Below, one piece after another: positions 26,874 to 35,471 of a stretch of DNA of 64,000 bases. Numbering within the stretch: the first letter of the stretch is position 1; each line of letters starts with the position of its first letter. This DNA is from Lachnospiraceae bacterium (GTDB lineage: Bacteria > Bacillota > Clostridia > Lachnospirales > Lachnospiraceae), in NCBI GenBank assembly GCA_024699325.1, contig JAILPS010000033.1:23288-87287 (forward strand), read 5' to 3'. A program made the position numbers and the translations under genes. Under the pieces are notes generated by a model. The model was not told where the DNA came from. It searched no databases and saw only the letters and a program-made list of their open reading frames with translations.

Positions 26874-27566
26874 CTACAATCTTCTCTTGTCTGTCTTTCT
26901 TGAAATTAACATTCCAAGAAACTGCATTATCTGAACCAGAAGCACCAAAATCACCACGGTCACAACCATGATTTTTAGCTGGTATCTGTAGTAGCCATAT
27001 CTTATGGCAATATCTCCAAGACCGCCCCCTCCCACGGTTCCTGCCATGGCTGAGTATCCAAGGATTGTTCCAAGCACCACGGTCACGCCCACCAAAAGGG
27101 AGGTTTTGGCTTCGGCGATTAACACCTTACAGATTATGGTAAAATCCCCGGCGCCCATGCTCTGCGCCGCCTCGATAACGCCCTTGTCCACCTCCTTAAG
27201 AGATGCCTCAACCATCCTGGCTATGAAGGGCACTGCGGCAATCGCAAGCGGAACTATCGTCCCCTCTGTGCCGTAGCTTTTGCCGACCAGCATTTTTGTG
27301 AAGGGGATGATCAATATGAGCAGTATCAGAAACGGAATGCTTCTAAACACGTTAGTAACTATGTCAAGACTTCTGTAAATAACGGCGTTAGGTCTTATGC
27401 CGTCCTTATCGCTGACTGCCAGGAGTACTCCCAGGGGAAGGCCCAGGAGATATCCAAAAAATGTTGACACAAAAACCATGATCAGGGTATCTCTTGTGCC
27501 CTCGAGGAGCATCTGTGTAACGCCGTTTCCAAGATAGCCGTCAACAAGGCTTAAAAAAGTGTTCAT
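26874..27566 (-). CDS. metI: Methionine ABC transporter permease
   Basis: MetI forms the membrane channel of the methionine importer. The 230-residue protein has five to six helices and the EAA-type loop KEVDKGVIEAAQSMGAGDFT (about 123-142) that docks on MetN. FFGYLLGLPLGVLLAVSD and VFRSIPFLILLILIIPFTK are typical. Its ATG overlaps the metN stop by 1 nt (TAATG), so translation is coupled. Confidence 0.93.
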   Translation of the reverse strand: MNTFLSLVDGYLGNGVTQMLLEGTRDTLIMVFVSTFFGYLLGLPLGVLLAVSDKDGIRPNAVIYRSLDIVTNVFRSIPFLILLILIIPFTKMLVGKSYGTEGTIVPLAIAAVPFIARMVEASLKEVDKGVIEAAQSMGAGDFTIICKVLIAEAKTSLLVGVTVVLGTILGYSAMAGTVGGGGLGDIAIRYGYYRYQLKIMVVTVVILVLLVQIMQFLGMLISRKTDKRRL

Positions 27567-28336
27567 CAGATTGCCCTCCTTTTGTCATCCACATTTCTAA
27601 TAAGGAGCAGGTCCTTCGCCGCCTGTGATCTGGGATGCTTAAACAGTTCATCAACTGTAGAATTTTCTGCCACCGCCCCGTTTTCAAGCACCAGTACCCT
27701 GTTACATATATCCCTGACCACGCTCATCTCATGTGTTATGACAATTATGGTTATTCCAAGCTCCTCATTAATCTTCCTGAGAAGATCGAGAACGGACCTG
27801 GTTGTCTGCGGATCCAATGCACTTGTGGCCTCATCGCACAGAATAATCTCAGGGTTTGAGGCGAGCGCCCTGGCTATGGCCACGCGCTGCTTCTGACCTC
27901 CAGAGAGCTGCGAGGGGTATGCCTTCGCCTTATCGCTAAGCCCCACAACCTCTAGAAGTTTGTAGGCTCTCTCCAGAGCATCCCTTCGCTTAATCTTTTG
28001 AATCTCCATGGGAAAACAGACGTTGTCTATAATATTTCTCTGCATCAGGAGATTAAAATGTTGGAATATCATTCCTATTTTTCTTCTGGCAAGCCTTAAA
28101 TCCTTAATGCCCGCCCTGGTCAGGTCCGTATCATTTATAAATATCTGTCCGGAGGTCGGGCGCTCTAGAAGGTTAAGGGTTCGAACCAATGTGCTCTTGC
28201 CGGCACCTGAGAGACCTATTATTCCAAATATCTCTCCCCTCTCCACCTCAAAGCTTATGTTGTCAACCGCAGTCACCGTTTCTGCCCCAACCTTAAATGT
28301 TTTTGAGACATTTACTGCCCTTATAACCTTACTCAT
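27566..28336 (-). CDS. metN: Methionine ABC transporter ATPase lacking the NIL domain
   Basis: MetN powers methionine uptake. The 256-residue protein has Walker A GLSGAGKST, the Q-loop MIFQHFNLLMQRNI, signature QLSGGQKQRVAIARAL and Walker B ILCDEATSALDP. It ends at about the point where the classic C-terminal NIL (ACT-like) domain, which binds methionine and inhibits transport, would begin; the common form is near 340 residues. Start at 28336 follows GGAGGATGCG; the longer form begins at a TTG within that ribosome site. Middle gene of metQ-metN-metI. Confidence 0.92.
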   Translation of the reverse strand: MSKVIRAVNVSKTFKVGAETVTAVDNISFEVERGEIFGIIGLSGAGKSTLVRTLNLLERPTSGQIFINDTDLTRAGIKDLRLARRKIGMIFQHFNLLMQRNIIDNVCFPMEIQKIKRRDALERAYKLLEVVGLSDKAKAYPSQLSGGQKQRVAIARALASNPEIILCDEATSALDPQTTRSVLDLLRKINEELGITIIVITHEMSVVRDICNRVLVLENGAVAENSTVDELFKHPRSQAAKDLLLIRNVDDKRRAI

Positions 28337-28372
28337 CGCATCCTCCAACAGATATATTTGCTTGCTGCACTA

Positions 28373-29260
28373 TTACTTAAATGGAACTACAGCCCCGTCA
28401 TATTTGTCATTGATGAATTTCGTAATGGCATCGGACTTAAGGACCTCCACCAAAGCCTTAATACCCTCGTTGTTTTCGTTACCTTCCTTCACGGCTATGA
28501 TGTTGACATAGGTGCTGGCAGCAACTGAATCTGAGGCCTCGTATGCGAGGGCGTCCTTACCGACTGAATATCCTGCAGCAAGTGCGTAGTTGCCGTTTAA
28601 CACAACGTATGCCACCTCGTCTGTAAGTCTTGAAACCTGTGCGGCCTCAACCTCCTTGATGGTAACGTCGTATTTGTATTCCTCGATGTCTAAAACTGTC
28701 GCTGTAAGGCCTGCGTCCTCCTTAAGTGTGAGAACTCCGTTGGCCTCTAAGAGAAGCAGCGCTCTGGCCTCGTTGGTTGTGTCGTTTGGAACTGCAATCA
28801 CATCGCCGTCTGCGATATCTTCGAGGCTCTTTTTGGTGCCTGCGTAGATTCCAAATGGCTCGTAGTGTATACCGCCCGCATTTACAAGGTGTGTGCCCTG
28901 CTCAGCGTTGAAGCTGTCAAGATATGGAATGTGCTGGAAATAGTTTGCGTCAAACTCTCCGCTCTCCACCACCAGGTTTGGCTGGACATAGTCCTCAAAC
29001 TCTGTTACAGATAACTCCCAGCCCTGCTCGGCTAAGATCTTCTTCGCCTCAGCCAATATCTCAGCGTGAGGTGTTGTTGACGCCGCCACCTTAATGGTTC
29101 CCTTATTCTCTGACTTTGTATTCTCTGACTTTGCTGTGTCAGCAGTTGTAGTCTTCTTATTATCAGCTGTTGTCTCGTTGTTTTTATCATTTGATGCGCA
29201 GCCTCCAAGCACTCCAACCGCCAGCGCTGCCCCAAGTAATACAGATGTTATTTTCTTCAT
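28373..29260 (-). CDS. metQ: Methionine-binding lipoprotein
   Basis: MetQ captures D/L-methionine outside the membrane. The 295-residue protein has a lipoprotein signal MKKITSVLLGAALAVGVLGG followed by the lipobox Cys21, a Lys/Thr/Asn linker (22-55), then the NlpA domain with AEILAEAKKILAEQGWELSV, SGEFDANYFQHIPYLDSFN and VAVPNDTTNEARALLLLEAN-like strings. It is the first gene of the operon. The leader is short (about 50 nt if the promoter at 29320-29348 is right), too short for a SAM riboswitch, and I see none. Confidence 0.94.
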   Translation of the reverse strand: MKKITSVLLGAALAVGVLGGCASNDKNNETTADNKKTTTADTAKSENTKSENKGTIKVAASTTPHAEILAEAKKILAEQGWELSVTEFEDYVQPNLVVESGEFDANYFQHIPYLDSFNAEQGTHLVNAGGIHYEPFGIYAGTKKSLEDIADGDVIAVPNDTTNEARALLLLEANGVLTLKEDAGLTATVLDIEEYKYDVTIKEVEAAQVSRLTDEVAYVVLNGNYALAAGYSVGKDALAYEASDSVAASTYVNIIAVKEGNENNEGIKALVEVLKSDAITKFINDKYDGAVVPFK

Positions 29261-29319
29261 AATATTTCCTCCACATAAAACAAATAATACAACAGCTCGC
29301 GATCTGTTTTATGTCAGGT

Positions 29320-29348
29320 AATTTAACATCCCACACCAAAATTGTAAA
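29320..29348 (-). promoter_or_regulatory. Candidate promoter of metQNI
   Basis: TTTACA (29343-29348), 17 nt, TAAATT (29320-29325) on the minus strand; both boxes are imperfect. Confidence 0.35.
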
Positions 29349-29362
29349 ATATATAAAAGTAA

Positions 29363-29395
29363 TAGCGCGCTATAAGTTTTACTTATAACGCGCTA
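29363..29395 (-). terminator. Terminator after the flavin oxidoreductase gene
   Basis: A 14-bp stem (29363-29376 with 29382-29395, one G-U pair), 40 nt past the stop at 29435; the minus-strand tail is TTACTTTTATATATTTT, T-rich but broken. Confidence 0.65.
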
Positions 29396-29434
29396 CTACG
29401 TATAAAAAGGATTTTAAAAGATATGAAACTTCAA

Positions 29435-29986
29435 TTATAACTCAATAGTTTCCTTCGCCTTCTTCATGATACGCTCAGGATTATATCCTACAACATCTAA
29501 CATCTCGGCCTTGATAAGCTTGGTCTCTGAGATACCAAAAACCTGTGTCGCCATGGTTGTGATGTAGTCAAAGCTGTAGTCTGGAAGATATGGACCGCCT
29601 GCTGTTGTCACATAGTAGAGCTTCTTGGCCTTGCAAAGACCGATAGGAAAACCGTGCTCACTGTATTTGCTGACGATGCCCATAACATAGATATTCTCAA
29701 TATAAAGCTTGAGCTTAGCAGGGAATGACAGATCCCAATATGGTGCTCCGATGACGATGGTGTCCGCTGCGGCAAACTGTCTGGCAAGATCAAACATAGG
29801 GTCGTCAAACTTACCCTCCTTAACCAGCTCTGTTCTCTTCTCAAGACGCTCGTTGCTGATGGACTTAAGATGCATCTGAGCTAACTTGACCTCCTCATAC
29901 TCTCCGCCGAGCTTGTTGAGAAGCTCCCTTGCCAAATCATCTGTTCTGGATGGTTTTCTGATGCAGCTGTTTACATACAATATCAT
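29435..29986 (-). CDS. Flavodoxin-fold NAD(P)H oxidoreductase (azoreductase-like)
   Basis: A 183-residue flavodoxin-like protein of the FMN-dependent NADH:quinone/azoreductase family. The N-terminal phosphate loop region is MILYVNSCIRKPSRTDDLAR, and the flavin-contact motif is IGAPYWDLSFPAKLKLYIEN (about 79-98), closely matching AzoR-type proteins; TTAGGPY follows at about 127. The electron acceptor in the cell is unknown. Its ATG overlaps the end of rsmJ by 4 nt, so the two are translated together. Confidence 0.85.
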   Translation of the reverse strand: MILYVNSCIRKPSRTDDLARELLNKLGGEYEEVKLAQMHLKSISNERLEKRTELVKEGKFDDPMFDLARQFAAADTIVIGAPYWDLSFPAKLKLYIENIYVMGIVSKYSEHGFPIGLCKAKKLYYVTTAGGPYLPDYSFDYITTMATQVFGISETKLIKAEMLDVVGYNPERIMKKAKETIEL

Positions 29987-30681
29987 AGTTCTTCCTCCTT
30001 GCCCCTGGCAAATACCATGCAGTCATATCTGATTGCCTTGCCGTCATAAGTGTAATCCGGCTTGACGCCGCCAAGATATGGACCCTTGGCCGGTCGTTTG
30101 ATGATGATCTTCTTGGGATTGGATGCTATCGCCGCCTCTAAGAGTTCCCTCTCGTCACAGCACGGGCTCTCAAGCTTCTGCAGAAGCTGAAACTTCTTCT
30201 TAATCAGCCCGCTCTTGCTTCTCGCAGGAAACATAGGGTCTAATAACACCACGTCGGGGCAGTGGTCCATGTTTTTAAGCGCTTCAATACTGTTTTCCTT
30301 ATGAAGCTCCATTCTGGAAACTATGGGCGCTAGCTCCTCGTCATCCCCAGCCCTTATAAGAGCATCCTCTAGAAGGGCTGCAATAACATCATCATATTCA
30401 TAGAGTTTGACATTAAAACCTGCGGCTGCAAGAAGAATCGCATCCTCTCCCATGCCCGCTGTCGCATCAACTGCAACAGGATTGTCGACATTCTTAAGCT
30501 TCGCGGCCTTCACAAGCATTTCGCCCTGAAGTCTCCCGTTCTTAAGTCTGGGAAGCATCTCCCTAAAATCGCCAATCATCCTGAGTTCTCCCATGACAAG
30601 CGCGAGCCCCTCATCGGTTCTTACAAGCTCCGGCTTAACCACTTCTTCAGTTTGGTTTAGGACTGCATCACGTTTTCCCAT
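29983..30681 (-). CDS. rsmJ: 16S rRNA m2G methyltransferase RsmJ-like
   Basis: RsmJ methylates a guanine in helix 44 of 16S rRNA. The 232-residue protein has the SAM-binding motif AVDATAGMGEDAILLAAAGF (about 71-90), acidic loop LYEYDDVIAAL, catalytic-region VLLDPMFPARSKSGLIKKKF and the C-terminal IIIKRPAKGPYLGGVKPDYT. These strings match RsmJ (YhiQ) of Gram-negative bacteria; orthology in Clostridia is inferred. GGAG lies upstream of the ATG. First gene of a two-gene operon. Confidence 0.82.
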   Translation of the reverse strand: MGKRDAVLNQTEEVVKPELVRTDEGLALVMGELRMIGDFREMLPRLKNGRLQGEMLVKAAKLKNVDNPVAVDATAGMGEDAILLAAAGFNVKLYEYDDVIAALLEDALIRAGDDEELAPIVSRMELHKENSIEALKNMDHCPDVVLLDPMFPARSKSGLIKKKFQLLQKLESPCCDERELLEAAIASNPKKIIIKRPAKGPYLGGVKPDYTYDGKAIRYDCMVFARGKEEEL

Positions 30682-30708
30682 GTCAACTCCATGTTATGTG
30701 TTCTGCGT

Positions 30709-30737
30709 ATTATAGCACTATTTTCAAATGTCTTCAA
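30709..30737 (-). promoter_or_regulatory. Promoter of rsmJ operon
   Basis: TTGAAG (30732-30737), 17 nt, TATAAT (30709-30714) on the minus strand. Confidence 0.65.
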
Positions 30738-30751
30738 CAACTTTGTTAAAA

Positions 30752-32206
30752 TTATAACACAATCGGTTTGAATACCAGTCTGAACCTCGGAAGCTTCGGA
30801 ATGACAGCGTAATAATTGGTCTGCCAGTCGTCTCCCTGTGAAGGGTCATTCTGTCCATCTGCAGGTGGCGCGAAGAATTTCATAGTAAGCTCAGTCTCGC
30901 CGTCAAGAGGCTTCTCGAAGAATGCGCTCATAAGGTCGATGCACTTGACGCCTGGCGCCTTATAGAACCATCTGCCGTTGATCTCCATCATGAGATTCAA
31001 ATCTATGAGCTCCGGATCGTCAAAATAAACCTCAGCAAAATGTGGATTGCAGTCAAAATGAAGAGGCACAGCCAGTCCGTCAGCATCCTCTGAACCGCCC
31101 CAGCGAAGCTTGGCAGGGAATACCACGTCGCTGCTCTTATCCACATCCATGGATGGCGAGAAGTAGTCCTCGTGGATGAGCTCTCTGTATGTGTTTAAAA
31201 CAGGCTGAGCGATACCAACCTCTGAGTTGTTGGGATCCTCAATCTCAAGACCTAAACGGCCTCTGTCTCTGAACTGGTACATGGTAAATGCGCTTAACCA
31301 CTTGTCAGGGTCAGCCTTCAGCTTATCGCAGAAATCCTTAACCATCTGCGCCTGATCATATGGTCCCGTTACATCGCCGTCAGCGTTAAGCTCTGACAAA
31401 ACCATGGGCTTGACATCGCCTGTGAGCTCTATATAGCGGTTGCGGCTTCTCTTGGTGAGCGCGTAAATCTTGTCAACCGAATATCTTGCAAATGAATTGC
31501 CGCCCTCCTCTGCAACGTCTATCGGCCAGCCCCAGTGGAGTGCCAGATATCTGTCAACAGAATAGAGGTCAGTAGCCTTAATAGCAGGCATGAAGATGTC
31601 CTCCATGGCCATCTTCTCCTCCTCAAGCTCCTTATAGCCGTCTAAACACAGGATGAGCTTGACATTGGGCGCTTCCCTGTGGAACACTTCGCAGACATGC
31701 GCAAAAAACTCTGCAACCTTCTCATAGCTTGCTCTCTTATTGAAGGAGAACCAGCTTCCCGTAGCCTCGTGGTTGATGCGGGCTAAAACTCTACCGTAGG
31801 TTGACAGATCCTTCGCTATGGCCACGAGGTGATCATCTGTCACGTTAGGATCGATAGTTATGGTTAGAAGAACGTCCTGACCATGTCTTCTGACATCCTT
31901 CATCCAGTTGAAAGGCTCCTTATCGGTAAGTCCGACAAGACCACCCTTATATGGTTCATAATCGTCATATGGATAGTCCCACTGGCCACCAATCTCCATA
32001 TCGGCATATGCCTCGTGAGCTCTGGCAGGAAATGTCTCATCCAGTGGATAATAACATGTCATCAGGCTGACACCTCTGTGTGGGCGGCCTAAAACATTCA
32101 GGATATAATCCTGGTTGACATACTCGCCGCGCTCGCTTCCGTCTCCTAAATCCACCGCACATACCGCCGGACCCATGTGAAGCTTGTAAGCCCTATAGTC
32201 GCTCAT
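30752..32206 (-). CDS. GH26-like clan GH-A glycoside hydrolase candidate
   Basis: A 484-residue protein without signal peptide. The first 340 residues look like a clan GH-A barrel: RVLARINHEATGSWFSFN (about 138-155) resembles the GH26 acid/base motif (R..HE..G.WF.W), and KPMVLSELNADGDV (about 270) would carry the nucleophile Glu. The last 120 residues are beta-rich (LRWGGSEDADGLAVPLHFDC onward), like an accessory sandwich domain. GH26 members cut beta-mannan or related beta-glycans; here the substrate is unknown and the cytoplasmic location suggests oligosaccharides. Start at 32206 follows AGGAGG; the codon before is TTG. It is monocistronic with a strong promoter overlapped by an operator-like site. 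Confidence 0.55.
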   Translation of the reverse strand: MSDYRAYKLHMGPAVCAVDLGDGSERGEYVNQDYILNVLGRPHRGVSLMTCYYPLDETFPARAHEAYADMEIGGQWDYPYDDYEPYKGGLVGLTDKEPFNWMKDVRRHGQDVLLTITIDPNVTDDHLVAIAKDLSTYGRVLARINHEATGSWFSFNKRASYEKVAEFFAHVCEVFHREAPNVKLILCLDGYKELEEEKMAMEDIFMPAIKATDLYSVDRYLALHWGWPIDVAEEGGNSFARYSVDKIYALTKRSRNRYIELTGDVKPMVLSELNADGDVTGPYDQAQMVKDFCDKLKADPDKWLSAFTMYQFRDRGRLGLEIEDPNNSEVGIAQPVLNTYRELIHEDYFSPSMDVDKSSDVVFPAKLRWGGSEDADGLAVPLHFDCNPHFAEVYFDDPELIDLNLMMEINGRWFYKAPGVKCIDLMSAFFEKPLDGETELTMKFFAPPADGQNDPSQGDDWQTNYYAVIPKLPRFRLVFKPIVL

Positions 32207-32259
32207 CAATAATTCCTCCTAATACATAAACATGCCGTGTTATACACACAATTAATGAT

Positions 32260-32297
32260 ATTTTATATGCTTTTATAATAGATGTCAAACGTTTTCG
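32260..32297 (-). promoter_or_regulatory. Strong promoter overlapped by AAACGTTT operator
   Basis: TTGACA (32283-32288), 17 nt, TAAAAT (32260-32265) on the minus strand, driving the GH26-like gene. The plus-strand site CAAACGTTTTCG (32286-32297) overlaps the -35 box, a repressor-type arrangement. Confidence 0.7.
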
Positions 32298-32308
32298 TAC
32301 AGTAAAAA

Positions 32309-32337
32309 TTGCACATAATTTAATACTTTTGTAATAT
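32309..32337 (+). promoter_or_regulatory. Promoter of the O-acetylation operon
   Basis: TTGCAC (32309-32314), 17 nt, TAATAT (32332-32337) on the plus strand. Transcription would begin near 32345 and give a leader of about 160 nt that contains the inverted repeat at 32382-32469. Confidence 0.6.
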
Positions 32338-32381
32338 TTTTCTTGCAAAATCGGGCTTTATCAATTATATTGGAGATTAAA

Positions 32382-32469
32382 CGTAACTATTCAGAACCAT
32401 GCATAAATACCCGGACGAGCCATCGGCGGAGGTTTTGCGAATGCGAAGGACGGAGGCTGAATAGTTACG
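32382..32469 (+). other. 88-bp element with 13-bp perfect terminal inverted repeats
   Basis: CGTAACTATTCAG (32382-32394) and its exact reverse complement (32457-32469) flank a more GC-rich core (CCCGGACGAGCCATCGGCGG and GGACGGAGG) in an otherwise AT-rich gap. The core holds no clear second hairpin and no good ORF. It may be a structured RNA leader or a small palindromic mobile repeat. The rest of the 32207-32504 gap is promoters only. Confidence 0.75.
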
Positions 32470-32504
32470 ATTACACTAAAAATGAATTCTAAACTGAGGT
32501 AATT

Positions 32505-33932
32505 ATGGTATTTTCAAGCCTGATATTTGTGCTTGCTTTTCTGCCTGCATGCCTTCTGTTTTACTATCTGATGCCAACTCTCTCGGCTAAAAATGTGGTG
32601 CTTTTACTGTTCAGCATCATCTTCTACGCCTGGGGCGGCCCACTCTTCGTGCTCATCATGCTGTTCGACACGGTGGTGTGTTTTTTTGGCGCCAGACTGA
32701 TTGATAAACACAGAGGAACTGGCAAATCGAAGGCGGCTCTTATCACAACAGTAGCCCTGACTCTTCTGGTTCTAGGCATTTTTAAATACACGGACTTCTT
32801 TCTGTCAGGAGTTAAGCTTATAACGGGCTGGCCCGATAAGCTTCCGGGCATCATACTTCCCATAGGAATATCATTCTACACATTTCAGCTGATAACCTAT
32901 GTGGTGGATGTCTACAGAGGTGAAGTGAAGGTTCAGAAGAACTTCGCATGGCTTCTTCTCTACACAGCCATGTTCCACCAGTGTATCGCCGGCCCAATCG
33001 TCAGATACAAGCAGATAAGCCGCGAGCTCACCTGGAGAAAACTCACAGTCGAGCGCATATACAAGGGCATTGTCCGTTTTTCTATAGGACTTGCCAAGAA
33101 GGCAATACTTGCAAACGCCTGTGCCTCTGTGGCGGATAATCTTCTCGCCTCAGAAAAACTCGCAGGAGCCTCAAGCGCCGCCATCGTGACAGGAATACTG
33201 TGCTACACACTCTATATCTATCTCGACTTCAGCGCATATTCAGATATGGCAATAGGAATGGGACTGGCCATGGGCTTCCACCTTCCTGAAAACTTCAACT
33301 ATCCATACATAAGTGAGAGCATCACAGAGTTCTGGAGAAGATGGCACATGACACTCAGCTCCTTCTTCAGGGACTATGTTTACATCCCCTTAGGCGGCAA
33401 CCGCGTAGGTGCCCTCAGGCATATTTTAAACCTTCTAATTGTCTGGTCCCTCACAGGACTGTGGCACGGCGCACATTTAAACTTCGTGCTCTGGGGTGTT
33501 TACTATTTTGTGATTCTTGTATTTGAAAAATATGTCCTTAAGAACAGCAAGTCAACCGCTCTTAAGGTTATCGGTCATATTTACACTCCCATCCTCTTCG
33601 TGATCGGCTGGGCAATCTTCAGGTTTACGGATCTTACAGAGCTCGTCACAGCATTTAAGGGAGTGTTCACACTTAACGGAAACAGGCTCTATGACAAGGC
33701 CACTTACCTTCTCGTAAAGAGCAATGTCTTCATACTGTTAATAAGCTTCATAGCCTGCACGCCTCTCTACTCCCGCATCGTAAGGAAACTTACCGACGCT
33801 GCAAGAAACAGCGGACGCGCAGAGACATTAGTTATATTTTGGAACACTGTGTTTGCCATCGCCTGCCTGGCGCTCTCCGTCATGGCGCTTATCGGCAACA
33901 CATATAATCCGTTCTTATACTTCCAGTTCTAG
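32505..33932 (+). CDS. MBOAT family O-acyltransferase (AlgI/DltB-like)
   Basis: A 475-residue integral membrane protein with about 10-11 helices. The MBOAT hallmark is visible: the RYKQISRE region after the HQCIAGPIV segment, NFNYPYISESITEFWRRWHM (about 265-284), and the catalytic His in SLTGLWHGAHLNFVLWG. These proteins pass acyl groups, usually acetyl, across the membrane to an extracellular polysaccharide or teichoic acid. The DHHW gene follows 11 nt later, forming a two-gene surface O-acetylation module. No polysaccharide synthase genes are adjacent. GAGG precedes the ATG. Confidence 0.9.
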   Translation: MVFSSLIFVLAFLPACLLFYYLMPTLSAKNVVLLLFSIIFYAWGGPLFVLIMLFDTVVCFFGARLIDKHRGTGKSKAALITTVALTLLVLGIFKYTDFFLSGVKLITGWPDKLPGIILPIGISFYTFQLITYVVDVYRGEVKVQKNFAWLLLYTAMFHQCIAGPIVRYKQISRELTWRKLTVERIYKGIVRFSIGLAKKAILANACASVADNLLASEKLAGASSAAIVTGILCYTLYIYLDFSAYSDMAIGMGLAMGFHLPENFNYPYISESITEFWRRWHMTLSSFFRDYVYIPLGGNRVGALRHILNLLIVWSLTGLWHGAHLNFVLWGVYYFVILVFEKYVLKNSKSTALKVIGHIYTPILFVIGWAIFRFTDLTELVTAFKGVFTLNGNRLYDKATYLLVKSNVFILLISFIACTPLYSRIVRKLTDAARNSGRAETLVIFWNTVFAIACLALSVMALIGNTYNPFLYFQF

Positions 33933-33943
33933 GAGAAACAGAC

Positions 33944-35437
33944 GTGGATAAATACGACGAAAATCTTGAAAAGTTAATAAACGAATTCCAGAGCCTCGGC
34001 GAAGAAGATGACACGGATGATTTTGTCCTTAAGCTGGCGCTGAAGAAGGGAAGACCTATGAAGGTCATAACAATCGCCCTGTTTGCCCTGGCCCTTGCGG
34101 GACTTAGCGGGCTGGGTTTTGTCATGAATCTTAGGCCAGAGGTTTCAGAACTTGAGAAGCGAAGCCTCACAAAGTTTCCAGAATTCAGCTTCGAGACACT
34201 AATTAACGGCAAATATTTCGAGGAGATAAGCCTCTGGTATTCAGACACCTACCCCTACAGGGAGGAACTTATCGCCGCGCAAAACACATTGAGCGGCTAT
34301 TACGGCATCAAGGGTGGCGAATCCATTACAGGCGATATCAAAACCGCCGACGAGATTCCTGAAAGCTACGTGGCCACAGAGACCACCGAGGCGCCCGAGG
34401 CGGACGAGACCACAGCCGAGGATGTGACCGCTCCAGATCTTGAGACGGTATCAGTTGTCGGAGGCGACACCACCTTAGAGACAAGCGCTGCAACCCCCGA
34501 CGAAGAGTTAATTCCGGCATCCTCCCCCTATGAGGACGACGCTGTCGAAAACTTCGGAACAGTCTATGTAGCCGGCAACTCAGCCTACAGCATGTTTTAT
34601 TTTAACCATGACGGAACCAACGATTTCATAGGCGCCGTCAACGAATTCGCAGAGCACTTGGACGGCGTTGCCAATGTGTATGCCTGCGTCGTTCCAACAA
34701 GCACAGGCATAATGCTTAGCAAGGAGCAGCAGGATTCTTTTGGAAGCAGCGACATGAAGGGCGCAATCGACTACATTTACAGTGGTCTGAACGAATATGT
34801 CAATCCGATCAAGGTTTATGATCTTCTGATGGCGCACAGGGACGAATACATTTACTTCAGAACTGACCATCACTGGACCAGCCTGGGCGCCTACTACGCA
34901 TATGCAGAGTTTGCGGATGTGGCTGGCTTCACCCCTGTATCCCTTGACGACCTGAGAAGGGTGGATTTTGACGGCTTCCTCGGAACATATTACACACAGT
35001 CAAACATGAACCCGGCCCTGGCCGCAACGCCTGACACCGTCACAGCCTACTACCCCAACGGTGTGGATAACCTGGTCTACTATAACAGTGACCTGTCAGC
35101 CCACACATGGCCTATTATCAAGGATATGACAGAGTCAAGCCCGTATAACAAGTATTCTACATTTATCGCCGGCGACCACGCCATCACGATAGTTTCAAAC
35201 CCAGCGATAGAGGAAGAGACTTCAATTATCATATTTAAGGATTCATTTGCCAATCCGTTCTCAGTCTTTCTGATGAACACCTACCGAAACGTTTTCATCA
35301 TCGACAACCGCTACATAGCGATAGACGTGAGGACCTTCTGTCAGGAGCACAACATCAAGGACTGCATAATCTTCTACGCTATCGACTCCGTGTCATCTAA
35401 AAATGCGACGTTAATCCGCTCAAACATAGTTAAATAA
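33944..35437 (+). CDS. DHHW family protein (AlgJ/AlgX-like O-acetylation partner)
   Basis: A 497-residue protein starting at GTG after AGGAGAAACAGAC. A cytoplasmic N terminus (about 1-35) precedes one membrane helix (ITIALFALALAGLSGLGFVM), then an extracytoplasmic part beginning LEKRSLTKFPEFSFETLING, the standard DHHW/AlgX opening. A Thr/Glu/Ala-rich linker (about 130-190) interrupts it. The catalytic motif is FRTDHHWTSLGAY (about residue 305), and the SGNH-like serine region is IIIFKDSFANPF (about 427-438). It should accept the acetyl group from the MBOAT protein and place it on a surface polymer. Confidence 0.87.
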   Translation: MDKYDENLEKLINEFQSLGEEDDTDDFVLKLALKKGRPMKVITIALFALALAGLSGLGFVMNLRPEVSELEKRSLTKFPEFSFETLINGKYFEEISLWYSDTYPYREELIAAQNTLSGYYGIKGGESITGDIKTADEIPESYVATETTEAPEADETTAEDVTAPDLETVSVVGGDTTLETSAATPDEELIPASSPYEDDAVENFGTVYVAGNSAYSMFYFNHDGTNDFIGAVNEFAEHLDGVANVYACVVPTSTGIMLSKEQQDSFGSSDMKGAIDYIYSGLNEYVNPIKVYDLLMAHRDEYIYFRTDHHWTSLGAYYAYAEFADVAGFTPVSLDDLRRVDFDGFLGTYYTQSNMNPALAATPDTVTAYYPNGVDNLVYYNSDLSAHTWPIIKDMTESSPYNKYSTFIAGDHAITIVSNPAIEEETSIIIFKDSFANPFSVFLMNTYRNVFIIDNRYIAIDVRTFCQEHNIKDCIIFYAIDSVSSKNATLIRSNIVK

Positions 35438-35442
35438 TAAAG

Positions 35443-35468
35443 GAGCTGTCACAACACTGTGACAGCTC
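35443..35468. terminator. Bidirectional terminator between DHHW and MATE genes
   Basis: Perfect 10-bp stem GAGCTGTCAC/GTGACAGCTC, followed by TTTT on the plus strand and CTTTATTATTT on the minus strand; serves converging genes. Confidence 0.88.
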
Positions 35469-35471
35469 TTT

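Noticed and set aside
29261..29345. A SAM riboswitch upstream of metQ
   Set aside because: The leader is only about 50-90 nt and shows none of the S-box conserved sequences.
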